From contig NZ_MOBR01000043.1 of NCBI RefSeq assembly GCF_003732705.1, positions 1 through 64,000 on the forward strand: a DNA stretch of 64,000 nt, written 5' to 3'. This stretch comes from Pseudomonas frederiksbergensis (GTDB taxonomy: Bacteria > Pseudomonadota > Gammaproteobacteria > Pseudomonadales > Pseudomonadaceae). The position numbers were made by a program, and so were the translations under genes. The notes beneath the pieces are model-generated. The model was not told the origin of the DNA, did no database searches, and saw nothing but the letters and a program-made list of their open reading frames with translations. Shown here one piece after another: positions 7,160 through 14,476 of the stretch. The number at the start of each line of letters is the position of its first letter. Positions within the stretch are counted from its first letter, which is position 1.

Positions 7160-8697
7160 GTGGCTACGTCCCCAACCCCCCGAAAAACTATCGATATGAC
7201 GAGGCCAAGCCTGTCGATATCCACGCCCAGCGTTGGGCGGAATATGAGAAGCACGGTAAAGCGCCGGCGCCTGATAAAGAGAAAATTGGCATTGCGCTGA
7301 GGATTGGCGTGTTCTTCGATGGCACCGGCAACAACGCCAATAACACGGCTGCTGGTTTGCTTTGTGGGGCGCAGCATCCGATTGCGGTTGAAGATATTGA
7401 TGCGAGTTGCAGCCCGTACATGTCTGATCCGGATAGTAGTTATGGCGCAGGTCCTACGAACGTAAAAAAACTCCATGACTTGTATTACTCGACGGTGATG
7501 GCCGAAGGCGACGGTCCTACCAAGCTTGCTTCACGTGCTATTTACGTAGAAGGCATAGGCACAGAAGCCAATGAAAAAGACAGTATGGTCGGCTCAGGTA
7601 TGGGACGCGGAGGTACCGGTGTCGCCGGTCGTGTTCAATATTCATTTACGCTCATTAAACAGCTGCTCAACAACGTACTGCAGGAGAACCCTAACAGCGA
7701 AATTACGTCGCTGACTTTTGATACGTTCGGCTTTAGCCGAGGCGCAGCTGCCGCTCGGCATTTTTCGAATGAAGTCGTCACGGGTAAGCAAGGGCCATTG
7801 GGGGATCTTCTGCGCAGTAACGCCAAAGACTTCAGTAGAGGCTTTAACGAGCAGTACGGTAATGGGCTGAATATGGGCTTTATTGGGCTATTCGATACAG
7901 TGCCCTCCATTGCTGGATTCACCAATTTTGGCAGAGTGAAAAGCCCTATCGCCCCAGGAATAAAGTTGTATCTGGATCGAAGGTATTTCAAGGATGTCAT
8001 CCATCTGGTCGCACGTGACGAATGCCGTGGAAATTTTGCGCTGAGTCGAGTCAAGCCGGATCATCCGGAAATGACGCTACCTGGTGTCCATTCAGATATC
8101 GGTGGCAGTTACCTTGATGACGTACAGGAATGCGTGTTGGTCAGCCCAATGCAAACCCTTGATGTGCCAATCAATACGAATGTCATCTCCACTTCGATCT
8201 ATCGCGACGCTGCAAAGGTAAAAAGTCAGTGGGTCGCTAAAGGATGGCCATCGCAATTATTGGAAATTGTGACACCTTCAGCCCTTGTAATAGCGAAGGA
8301 TCAGCAAGACAGGTTCGGTCCTGGAGAAAAGCGCGTTTATGCCGCGCTGCAACTCAAGCGTCCAGTGAGTGGAAAACTCTCAAGGGTTTATCTGAGGGTG
8401 ATGTATCAACTCGCCAAGGAAAAGGGTGTTCGGTTTGAAGAGATTCCAGACAAGCCTGAATATGTCATTCCGGAAGAACTTCAGGCGCTTAGTGATCGGT
8501 TCGTCGCAGGTGACTACAGCACCACACCAGAAGAAGAACAGCTATTGAAACTGAAGTACATTCATACGTCTGCCAACTGGAATCATCCTCTCGGTAAAAC
8601 GGATGGCAGCGGTATCGAGGCTGTTTACATCAATGCCCCTACGGAGGACGCGATTCGCGTGCAACATCCTCACGTACCTGATCGGACGCTTTGGTAA
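7156..8697 (+). CDS. Tle1-like (DUF2235) phospholipase, probable T6SS effector
   Basis: A 513-residue alpha/beta hydrolase of the DUF2235/T6SS Qlr1 group. Visible features are the N-terminal GVFFDGTGNN (about residues 51-60), the nucleophile elbow FGFSRGAAAAR (GFSRG 192-196, Ser194), FDTVPS (Asp247) and LPGVHSDIGGSYLD (His312), giving a plausible Ser-Asp-His triad. No signal peptide is present, as expected for a VgrG-delivered effector. Tle1 enzymes hydrolyse phospholipids of rival cells from the periplasm and are neutralised by a lipoprotein encoded next door. The stop shares its last base with the ATG of the first lipoprotein gene. The start at 7156 is preceded by AAGGAG at some distance (13 bases) and an in-frame region back to 7042, so it is slightly uncertain. 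No vgrG or T6SS structural gene lies in the window. Confidence 0.82.
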   Translation: MSGYVPNPPKNYRYDEAKPVDIHAQRWAEYEKHGKAPAPDKEKIGIALRIGVFFDGTGNNANNTAAGLLCGAQHPIAVEDIDASCSPYMSDPDSSYGAGPTNVKKLHDLYYSTVMAEGDGPTKLASRAIYVEGIGTEANEKDSMVGSGMGRGGTGVAGRVQYSFTLIKQLLNNVLQENPNSEITSLTFDTFGFSRGAAAARHFSNEVVTGKQGPLGDLLRSNAKDFSRGFNEQYGNGLNMGFIGLFDTVPSIAGFTNFGRVKSPIAPGIKLYLDRRYFKDVIHLVARDECRGNFALSRVKPDHPEMTLPGVHSDIGGSYLDDVQECVLVSPMQTLDVPINTNVISTSIYRDAAKVKSQWVAKGWPSQLLEIVTPSALVIAKDQQDRFGPGEKRVYAALQLKRPVSGKLSRVYLRVMYQLAKEKGVRFEEIPDKPEYVIPEELQALSDRFVAGDYSTTPEEEQLLKLKYIHTSANWNHPLGKTDGSGIEAVYINAPTEDAIRVQHPHVPDRTLW

Positions 8698-9353
8698 TGA
8701 GAATATTCATAGCCCTGTTGGGCGTTTTACTTTTCACTGGCTGTCAGTCCACAGGTCACGTTTTGGGTAAAAGTGACCCGAGATCTAGCTGGTGGGAGCT
8801 GACGTTCCTTGAACCGAACTATATGCAAGTTTGGGTTGAAGACAGCTCTGTTCAGGATATCAACGGAAAGGTCTTTTTAAGGGCCGGTAGCGGCACCGCC
8901 GCTGGCGGAGAACCAGAAGACGGCAAGGCATCTGCTCGCGGTTGGGTAGGCGTTGGTGGTAGTGGGAAAACAGTGGTTGGAGCTGACCTGCCTAAACGGA
9001 TCTTTGTTCGATGGCAGTCTATCGCAGAGCAAAAAACCTATCGGGCGTGGGTGGATATTCCCGATGAGGCCCGACAATTGATGGAGTCTTCAACCGCACA
9101 GCGTTGCCCGGAAACGCCAGAGAAAGAAGCTCGGTTTATGGCGACTGTTTATCTGGGGTTGGCGCCGGGTGGGGTCATACAGGCGTGGGTTAAAGACTCG
9201 TGCTATCGCCCGATCAAAGTGGCTCGTGCTCAAGCGGAGCTTGAACCATTGGGACCCGACCAAGGCAAGAATGATGGCCGCTATGCCTACCCCGTAAGCG
9301 AAAAATCCAAACGCTATATCAACCAATACGGCATCCCCTACGGCAGTTGGTAA
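8697..9353 (+). CDS. DUF2931-like lipoprotein 1, putative Tle1 immunity protein
   Basis: A 218-residue lipoprotein: the signal ends in the lipobox LFTGC, and the mature protein begins with CQSTG. Core motifs shared by all seven paralogues are WWEL or WWSL, a KVWVEDS or QVWVEDS strand, D-[IV]-x-[GN]-K-x-F, GADLPKRI.VRWQS, YLGLAPGG, ARAQAE.EPLGP and a C-terminal YG.PYGSW. It belongs to the WWEL subgroup. It overlaps the tle1 stop by one base (TAATG), the arrangement expected for a cognate effector-immunity pair. Immunity lipoproteins of Tle effectors sit in the periplasm and bind the lipase. The DUF2931 label is from memory. Confidence 0.75.
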   Translation: MRIFIALLGVLLFTGCQSTGHVLGKSDPRSSWWELTFLEPNYMQVWVEDSSVQDINGKVFLRAGSGTAAGGEPEDGKASARGWVGVGGSGKTVVGADLPKRIFVRWQSIAEQKTYRAWVDIPDEARQLMESSTAQRCPETPEKEARFMATVYLGLAPGGVIQAWVKDSCYRPIKVARAQAELEPLGPDQGKNDGRYAYPVSEKSKRYINQYGIPYGSW

Positions 9354-9368
9354 TACACCCCCCCAACC

Positions 9369-9407
9369 AAATGAAAACGGGTGCCTGCACGGCATCCGTT
9401 TTCATTT
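9369..9407. terminator. Terminator-like hairpin A of the array
   Basis: AAATGAAAACGGGTGCC is paired with GGCATCCGTTTTCATTT around a short loop. The same element follows lipoproteins 4 and 7, marking the end of each of the three blocks of the array. Confidence 0.8.
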
Positions 9408-9413
9408 ACTTAG

Positions 9414-9437
9414 GTATCTGACTGGACGCTTTGGTAA
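9414..9437 (+). pseudogene. Scar of a Tle1 C-terminus before lipoprotein 2
   Basis: GTATCTGACTGGACGCTTTGGTAA differs at few positions from the last codons of intact tle1 (GTACCTGATCGGACGCTTTGGTAA at 8674-8697), including the same TAATG junction with the next lipoprotein gene. It joins directly to the tail of the preceding terminator, so an entire effector gene appears to have been deleted here. Confidence 0.8.
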
Positions 9438-10093
9438 TGAGAGCATTAGTCGCCCTGTTGGGCGTTTTACTTTTTACGGGTTGTCAGTCTACGAATTCGC
9501 TCTCGGGCAAAAATGACCCTAAGTACCCTTGGTGGGAATTAGTGTTCATCGAACCGGACTACATGAAAGTCTGGGTGGAAGACAGTTCTGTGCAGGACAT
9601 CAATAACAAAGTCTTTTTCCGCGCCGGTGGCGGCAATGCCGCCGGCGGCGAACCCGAAGATGGCAAAGAGTCTGCTCGCGGTTGGGGGGAGGTTGGGGGA
9701 ACCGGTATTCCGGTGGCGGGGGCTGGCCTACCCAAACGTATCTTCGTGCGATGGCAATCTTTGGCAGAACCCCAAACCTATCGAGCCTGGGTGGATATTC
9801 CTGAGGAGGCGCGGCAGCTAATGGTTTCATCCACCAATCAACGCTGCCCGCAAACGCCTGAGAAAACAGCTCGGTATATGGCCTCTATTTACTTAGGCCT
9901 TGCGCCGGGTGGTGTGGTGAAAGTCTGGGTCAGAGACTCATGCAGAGTTGCGATTGAGGTTGCTCGTACCCAGGCCGAAGTAGAGCCGCTAGGCCCGGAC
10001 CAAGGCAAGAGTGGAGGCCGCTACGCCTATCCGATAAGCGAGAAATCCAAGCGCTATGTTGAGAGATTCGGCATTCCTTATGGCAGTTGGTGA
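9437..10093 (+). CDS. DUF2931-like lipoprotein 2
   Basis: A 218-residue lipoprotein of the WWEL subgroup and the closest relative of lipoprotein 1 at the N-terminus (ALLGVLLFTGCQST identical). Lipobox LFTGC. The C-terminal end (KRYVERFGIPYGSW) instead matches lipoprotein 5 almost base for base, so the gene is a mosaic. It starts in a TAATG junction with an effector scar and its stop overlaps the probable GTG start of lipoprotein 3. Likely a periplasmic immunity protein against a lost or foreign Tle1 variant. Confidence 0.75.
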   Translation: MRALVALLGVLLFTGCQSTNSLSGKNDPKYPWWELVFIEPDYMKVWVEDSSVQDINNKVFFRAGGGNAAGGEPEDGKESARGWGEVGGTGIPVAGAGLPKRIFVRWQSLAEPQTYRAWVDIPEEARQLMVSSTNQRCPQTPEKTARYMASIYLGLAPGGVVKVWVRDSCRVAIEVARTQAEVEPLGPDQGKSGGRYAYPISEKSKRYVERFGIPYGSW

Positions 10094-10779
10094 GTGATCG
10101 TGTGGTGATCAGTCCACGGTTAACCGGGATACCCGTTTTGCTGGTCGCTATCTTGATGGTTGGCTGTCAGTCAGCAGACTCCCTCTCTCTCAAGAATGCC
10201 CCCAAAGCTCCTTGGTGGAGCCTCAGCTTTAACGAGCCGTTCTACATGAAGGTATGGGTGGAAGACAGCGCCGTTGAGGATATCAACGGAAAGGTGTTCC
10301 ACGGTACTGGCGGTGGCCGAGCTTCTGGTGGTGAGCCTGAGAATGGGACAGAAGCCGCTCGTGGTTGGGGCGAGCATATCGGTGGGAGCATTCGGGGTGT
10401 GGTCGGGGCTGATTTGCCCAAGCGCATTTATGTTCGTTGGCAGTCGATCGTCGAACCACAAACTTACCGCGCCTGGATCGATATCCCTGAGCAAGCTCGG
10501 CAGATCATGCATGCCTCTGTAAACGAGCGTTGTCCGACCAGGCCAGAAGAACCCGCGAATTACAGGGCGGCCGTTTATGTCGGCTTGGCTCCCGGCGGGA
10601 TTGTTCAGGTATGGGTTGAGGACAAGTGCCTGAAAACGATCAAGGTCGCTCGTGCTCAGGCCGAAATAGAACCGTTGGGGCCGAGCGAGGGCAAGACTGG
10701 CGGGAAGTATGCTTATCCGGTTAGCGAAAAGGCCCAGCGATACATCAAACAGTACGGTGTCCCTTACGGCAGTTGGTGA
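10090..10779 (+). CDS. DUF2931-like lipoprotein 3
   Basis: About 229 residues, WWSL subgroup, lipobox LMVGC. The start is uncertain. In the paralogues an ATG or TTG lies at an effector scar immediately before the signal peptide; here the corresponding sequence reads CCCGTTTTGCTGGTC instead of a TTTTGATG-type junction, and the signal peptide reads back into the 3' end of lipoprotein 2. GTG at 10090 (GTGA overlap) or GTG at 10102/10105 would give an N-terminally extended signal peptide; TTG at 10138 would give a very short one. The mature domain has all family motifs. Confidence 0.7.
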   Translation: MSDRVVISPRLTGIPVLLVAILMVGCQSADSLSLKNAPKAPWWSLSFNEPFYMKVWVEDSAVEDINGKVFHGTGGGRASGGEPENGTEAARGWGEHIGGSIRGVVGADLPKRIYVRWQSIVEPQTYRAWIDIPEQARQIMHASVNERCPTRPEEPANYRAAVYVGLAPGGIVQVWVEDKCLKTIKVARAQAEIEPLGPSEGKTGGKYAYPVSEKAQRYIKQYGVPYGSW

Positions 10780-10791
10780 GTGATTGTCGTG

Positions 10792-10833
10792 GTGCAGTTG
10801 TTTCATCCTTTGTCTGACAGGAGCGAGTTTTGA
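10792..10833 (+). pseudogene. Scar of a Tle1 C-terminus before lipoprotein 4
   Basis: In the frame ending at TGA 10831-10833 this reads VQLFHPLSDRSEF, resembling the intact end RVQHPHVPDRTLW. The stop overlaps the TTG start of lipoprotein 4. A near-identical copy is at 13167-13208. Confidence 0.65.
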
Positions 10834-11492
10834 TTCGAGCGATGCTGGCGTTGCTGGGTGCAATTTTGATTTCCGGTTGCCAGTCGGGTGATCCGCTTTC
10901 AGCAAAAAATGACCCCAAGTCTCAATGGTGGGAGCTTGCTTTCACCGAGCCCGATTACATGAAAGTGTGGGTGGAGGACAGCTCGGTGCAAGACGTCACG
11001 GGCAAAGTCTTTTTCAGAACTGGTGGTGGCAGCGCCGCTGGCGGCGAACCTGAAGATGGTAAAGAGTCCGCCCGCGGCTGGGGGGGAGGCGTTGGTGGTA
11101 GCGGTAAAACAGTTGTAGGTGCCGATCTACCCATGCGCATATTTGTCTGTTGGCAATCCATCGTAGAGCAGAAAACCTATCGCGCATGGGTGGATATTCC
11201 TGAGCCGGCCCGTCAACTGATGGCGTCATCTACCCAACAGCGTTGCCCGCAAACACCTGAGCGAGAAGCTCGGTTTATGGCGTCGGTCTATCTGGGGCTT
11301 GCCCCCGGCGGCGTCGTGCAGGTTTGGATGAGAGACTCATGCAATCATCCCGTCAAAGTTGCCCGAGCCCAAGCGGAGCTTGAACCGCTAGGACCTGACC
11401 AAGGCAAGAATGATGGCCGCTATGCCTACCCCGTAAGCGAAAAATCCAAACGCTATATCAACCAATACGGCATCCCCTACGGCAGTTGGTAA
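10830..11492 (+). CDS. DUF2931-like lipoprotein 4
   Basis: A 220-residue lipoprotein, WWEL subgroup, lipobox LISGC. Start TTG at 10830 with AGGAG six bases upstream; an ATG at 10842 is a possible alternative. Its first ~39 residues are almost identical in DNA and protein to lipoprotein 7, and its last ~20 codons plus the following terminator are identical to lipoproteins 1 and 7, pointing to recombination or block duplication. Most likely a periplasmic, membrane-anchored immunity-type protein. Confidence 0.75.
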   Translation: MIRAMLALLGAILISGCQSGDPLSAKNDPKSQWWELAFTEPDYMKVWVEDSSVQDVTGKVFFRTGGGSAAGGEPEDGKESARGWGGGVGGSGKTVVGADLPMRIFVCWQSIVEQKTYRAWVDIPEPARQLMASSTQQRCPQTPEREARFMASVYLGLAPGGVVQVWMRDSCNHPVKVARAQAELEPLGPDQGKNDGRYAYPVSEKSKRYINQYGIPYGSW

Positions 11493-11506
11493 TACACCCC
11501 CCAACC

Positions 11507-11545
11507 AAATGAAAACGGGTGCGTGCACGGCACCCGTTTTCATTT
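11507..11545. terminator. Terminator-like hairpin B of the array
   Basis: AAATGAAAACGGGTGCG is paired with a GGCACCCGTTTTCATTT arm. A near-identical copy of hairpins A and C, it ends the second block (lipoproteins 2-4). Confidence 0.8.
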
Positions 11546-11582
11546 ACTCCGATGCCGACGCCTGCACCTTAGATCGGCGAGT

Positions 11583-11780
11583 GGTTGGCCTGAGGAGATG
11601 TTAGAAATCGTGACTCCGCAGCCAAGCATGCGACCTGCGGCAGACCAAGATAAGCCGGTGTCCAAAAAAGTGCGCGTCCGATAAGTGGCAAGCTATCGGT
11701 GGTATACCAATGCACCTACCGAAGATGGGCTTCGGGTTCGCCACCCTCACGTGTCAGATCCTGGCTGGAGAATCTTTTGA
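11583..11780 (+). pseudogene. Degenerate, internally deleted tle1 remnant
   Basis: One reading frame carries two segments homologous to intact Tle1. The first, GWPEEMLEIVTP with following residues, matches GWPSQLLEIVTP. After an in-frame TAA at 11682 the second, YTNAPTEDGLRVRHPHV, matches YINAPTEDAIRVQHPHV and runs to a TGA at 11778. Roughly 120 residues between the two segments are missing, and everything N-terminal is gone. The remnant ends in a TGATG junction with lipoprotein 5, exactly where the intact effector meets lipoprotein 1. It shows that a second, sequence-divergent Tle1 once stood here. Confidence 0.88.
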
Positions 11781-12430
11781 TGCGTGTTTTAGTTTTGTTT
11801 TTGGGAATGTTGTTGGTGATCGCTTGCCAAGCAACGGACTCCCAATCAAAGAGTGAGCTTACGAGAAAGTGGTGGAGCCTCAGTTTTAACGAGCCGAACT
11901 ACATGAAGGTGTGGGTGGAAGACAGCACCGTTGAAGATATCAACGGCAAGCTGTTTCCCCGAAGGGGCGGAGGAAGGGCCGCAGGTAGCGAACCAGAAGA
12001 CGGCACCGAATCCGCTCGGGGATGGGGTGAAATAACGGGCGGAGTTCGTGAAGTCGTTGGGGCTGATTTACCCAAGCGCATCTACGTTCGTTGGCAGTCG
12101 GTTGTCGAGCCACAAACGTATCGCGTATGGATAGATATTCCCGAAGAAGCCCGGAAAATCATGCGAGAGTCGATGAGTGAATCGTGCCCGACAACACCGG
12201 ACGAACCTGCCGGAACCGTTTCTTTGGTATATGTGGGCCTTGCACCCGGCGGAATTGCGCAGGTGTGGGTATCGGACAAATGCATGAAAGCAGTCAAGGT
12301 TGCACGAGCCCAGGCTGAGATAGAACCTCTAGGGCCACACCTCGGGAAGTCTGGCGGGAACTACTACCCGCAATCTGAGAAATCCAAGCGCTATGTTGAG
12401 AGATTCGGCATTCCTTATGGCAGTTGGTGA
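11780..12430 (+). CDS. DUF2931-like lipoprotein 5
   Basis: A 216-residue lipoprotein, WWSL subgroup, lipobox LVIAC. The ATG at 11780 overlaps the stop of the effector remnant (TGATG), so this is the original partner of the lost effector. The distal part has a shorter motif (HLGKSGGNYYPQSEKSKR) shared with lipoprotein 6; the last codons are shared with lipoprotein 2. Presumed periplasmic immunity protein whose cognate toxin is no longer encoded here, i.e. an orphan immunity gene. Confidence 0.75.
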   Translation: MRVLVLFLGMLLVIACQATDSQSKSELTRKWWSLSFNEPNYMKVWVEDSTVEDINGKLFPRRGGGRAAGSEPEDGTESARGWGEITGGVREVVGADLPKRIYVRWQSVVEPQTYRVWIDIPEEARKIMRESMSESCPTTPDEPAGTVSLVYVGLAPGGIAQVWVSDKCMKAVKVARAQAEIEPLGPHLGKSGGNYYPQSEKSKRYVERFGIPYGSW

Positions 12431-12450
12431 GTGATCGCGTGGTGATTTGT

Positions 12451-12498
12451 GCTTGGACGCCGAGACATCATTCTCTGCCTTACTGGAACCAGTTTTGA
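12451..12498 (+). pseudogene. Possible effector C-terminal scar before lipoprotein 6
   Basis: In the frame ending at TGA 12496-12498 (TGATG junction) the codons read RHHSLPYWNQF, weakly like RHPHVSDPGWRIF of the nearby remnant. Tentative; the position and junction type match the other scars. Confidence 0.4.
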
Positions 12499-13154
12499 TG
12501 CGAGCAATGATCTTTTTATTGGGCGCATTTTTAATCGGGGGCTGTCAGGCGGCCGACCCCCTGTCCGGTAGAAACGACCCAAAAAATCAGTGGTGGAGCC
12601 TCAGCTTTGTTGAACCTTCGTATATGAAGGTATGGGTAGAAGACACTGCTGTTGAAGACATTAATGGGAAGGTGTTTCGTCGTACCGGTAGCGGTTCAGC
12701 AGCTAGCAGTGAGCCCGAAGGTGACACAGAGTTTGCGCGGGGTTGGAGTAATAACATCAGCAGCAGTATTCGGGGAGTCGTGGGTGCAGACCTGCCTAAA
12801 CGGATCTACGTTCGATGGCAGTCGGTGGTCGAGTCAAAAACCTATCGCACATGGGTCGATATCCCCGAGGAGGCGCGACAGCTTATGCACGCTTCCGTGA
12901 ATGAACGTTGCCCGGCAACACCTCAAGAGCCTGCCAATTACATAACGATGGTTTATCTCGGCCTGGCTCCCGGCGGCGTCGTGCAAGTGTGGGTGACAGA
13001 TAAATGTTTGAAATCGATCAAAGTCGCCCGCGCTCAGGCTGAAATCGAACCGCTAGGGCCACACCTCGGGAAGTCTGGCGGGAACTACTACCCGCAATCC
13101 GAGAAATCCAAGCGCTATGTTGAGAGATACGGCGTTCCTTATGGCAGTTGGTGA
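12498..13154 (+). CDS. DUF2931-like lipoprotein 6
   Basis: A 218-residue lipoprotein, WWSL subgroup, lipobox LIGGC. ATG in a TGATG junction. The mature core (FVEPSYMKVWVEDTAVEDIN, GVVGADLPKRIYVRWQSVV, YLGLAPGGVVQVWVTDKC) is closest to lipoproteins 3 and 5. The region after its stop (gtgattgtcgtggtgcagt..) is nearly the same as after lipoprotein 3, so the 3-4 and 6-7 gene pairs look like copies of one ancestral pair. Presumed orphan immunity protein. Confidence 0.75.
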   Translation: MRAMIFLLGAFLIGGCQAADPLSGRNDPKNQWWSLSFVEPSYMKVWVEDTAVEDINGKVFRRTGSGSAASSEPEGDTEFARGWSNNISSSIRGVVGADLPKRIYVRWQSVVESKTYRTWVDIPEEARQLMHASVNERCPATPQEPANYITMVYLGLAPGGVVQVWVTDKCLKSIKVARAQAEIEPLGPHLGKSGGNYYPQSEKSKRYVERYGVPYGSW

Positions 13155-13166
13155 GTGATTGTCGTG

Positions 13167-13208
13167 GTGCAGTTGTTTCATTCTTTGTCTGACAGGAGCG
13201 AGTTTTGA
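13167..13208 (+). pseudogene. Scar of a Tle1 C-terminus before lipoprotein 7
   Basis: Near-identical to the scar at 10792-10833 (reads VQLFHSLSDRSEF to a TGA that overlaps the next TTG start). It is a duplicate of the same event. Confidence 0.65.
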
Positions 13209-13864
13209 TTCGAGCGATGCTGGCGTTGCTGGGTGCAATTTTGATTTCCGGTTGCCAGTCAGGTGATCCGCTTTCAGCAAAAAATGACCCTAAGTCTCAA
13301 TGGTGGGAGCTTGCTTTCACCGAGCCGTATTACATGAAAGTCTGGGTTGAGGACAGCGCGGTTGAGGATATCAACGGTAGGCTTTTTCGGCGCACCGGCG
13401 GTGGTTCTGCGGCTGGTGGGGAACCAGAAGACGGGACAGAATCCGCCCGAAGTTGGGACAGTGTAGGTAGTTCTGGAAAAATGGTGGTTGGTGCCGATCT
13501 ACCCAAACGTATCTTCGTGCGCTGGCAGTCGATAGTCGAACCACAGACGTATCGCGTTTGGTTGGACATACCGGAACAAGCCAGGCAGCTAATGAAGGCA
13601 TCCACCAACACGCGATGCCCGGAGACACCTGAACAAAAAGCTCGGTATATGGCATCTGTCTATCTGGGTCTTGCCCCTGGTGGCGTCGTGCAAGTGTGGG
13701 TTAGAGACTCATGCAGTCGCCCTGTAAAAGTAGCTCATGCCCAAGCGGAGGTTGAGCCTTTAGGACCTAGCCAAGGTAAGAGCGGGGGAAGATACGCCTA
13801 CCCCGTAAGCGAAAAATCCAAACGCTATATCAACCAATACGGCATCCCCTACGGCAGTTGGTAA
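13205..13864 (+). CDS. DUF2931-like lipoprotein 7
   Basis: A 219-residue lipoprotein, WWEL subgroup, lipobox LISGC. Starts at TTG 13205 with AGGAG upstream, as in lipoprotein 4, with which it shares an identical N-terminal third. The middle (about residues 45-190) is distinct, e.g. SAVEDINGRLFRRTGGG and RSWDSVGSSGKM. The final codons and terminator are again identical to lipoproteins 1 and 4. The pattern of conserved ends and diverged centre fits selection for new binding specificities with recombination at the conserved ends. Confidence 0.75.
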   Translation: MIRAMLALLGAILISGCQSGDPLSAKNDPKSQWWELAFTEPYYMKVWVEDSAVEDINGRLFRRTGGGSAAGGEPEDGTESARSWDSVGSSGKMVVGADLPKRIFVRWQSIVEPQTYRVWLDIPEQARQLMKASTNTRCPETPEQKARYMASVYLGLAPGGVVQVWVRDSCSRPVKVAHAQAEVEPLGPSQGKSGGRYAYPVSEKSKRYINQYGIPYGSW

Positions 13865-13879
13865 TACACCCCCCCAACC

Positions 13880-13919
13880 AAATGAAAACGGGCTCCCGCA
13901 CGACACCCGTTTTCATTTA
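13880..13919. terminator. Terminator-like hairpin C of the array
   Basis: AAATGAAAACGGG and CCCGTTTTCATTT arms, as in hairpins A and B but with a more diverged loop. Ends the third block (lipoproteins 5-7). Confidence 0.75.
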
Positions 13920-13979
13920 CTCCGCTGCCGACGCCCGCACCTTGGGCCGGAGTCATGGGAGCGGCTTTATTTCAGGCAC

Positions 13980-14011
13980 AAAAAAGCCCGGCTTATCAGG
14001 CCGGGCTCTTT
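13980..14011. terminator. Intrinsic terminator of the second repeat-protein gene
   Basis: AAAAAGCCCGGC, TTATCAG loop, GCCGGGCTCTTT. Copy of the terminator at 6559-6589, with one substitution in the T-run. Confidence 0.85.
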
Positions 14012-14038
14012 GTTGGGAACTGCTTTAAAGGCATTCAT

Positions 14039-14476
14039 TCATGCGGTGCGGTTTTGGATCAGACGGTCGGAACCACCTTCAGCCACGCGATTCTCGATCA
14101 GACGATCCGAGCCACCTTTGGCAACGCGTTTTTCCAGCAGACGATCCGAACCACCTTCAGCAACGCGATTCTCGATCAGACGATCCGAACCACCCTCAGC
14201 AACGCGTTTTTCCAGCAGACGATCCGAACCACCTTCAGCAACGCGATTCTCGATCAGGCGATCCGAACCACCCTCGGCAACACGTTTTTCCAGCAAACGA
14301 TCCGAACCACCTTCAGCAACACGATTCTCGATCAACCGATCCGAACCACCCTCAGCCACTCGGCTTTCAATCAGACGATCCGAGCCGCCTTCAGCGACCA
14401 TTGTGTGAGAAGAAGCGGCGAAAGCGTTAACTGCAAAAACCGAGAAAGCGATGCTGAGAAGGATTTGGCGTTTCAT
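14039..14476 (-). CDS. Exported 13-residue repeat protein (AEGGSDRL repeats), copy 2
   Basis: A 145-residue paralogue of the protein at 6617-6937 with an almost identical signal peptide (MKRQILLSIAFSVFAVNAFA) and nine copies of the 13-residue unit. Repeats alternate between DRLIENR and DRLLEKR forms, showing internal expansion of a two-repeat block; one copy has AKGG instead of AEGG. The first and last repeats match copy 1. Function unknown; presumed periplasmic or secreted. Confidence 0.8.
   Translation of the reverse strand: MKRQILLSIAFSVFAVNAFAASSHTMVAEGGSDRLIESRVAEGGSDRLIENRVAEGGSDRLLEKRVAEGGSDRLIENRVAEGGSDRLLEKRVAEGGSDRLIENRVAEGGSDRLLEKRVAKGGSDRLIENRVAEGGSDRLIQNRTA

Noticed and set aside
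11699..11779. Extended N-terminus of lipoprotein 5 (frame open from 11699)
   Set aside because: It would remove the signal peptide from the N-terminus, and that DNA is explained in another frame as the effector remnant.
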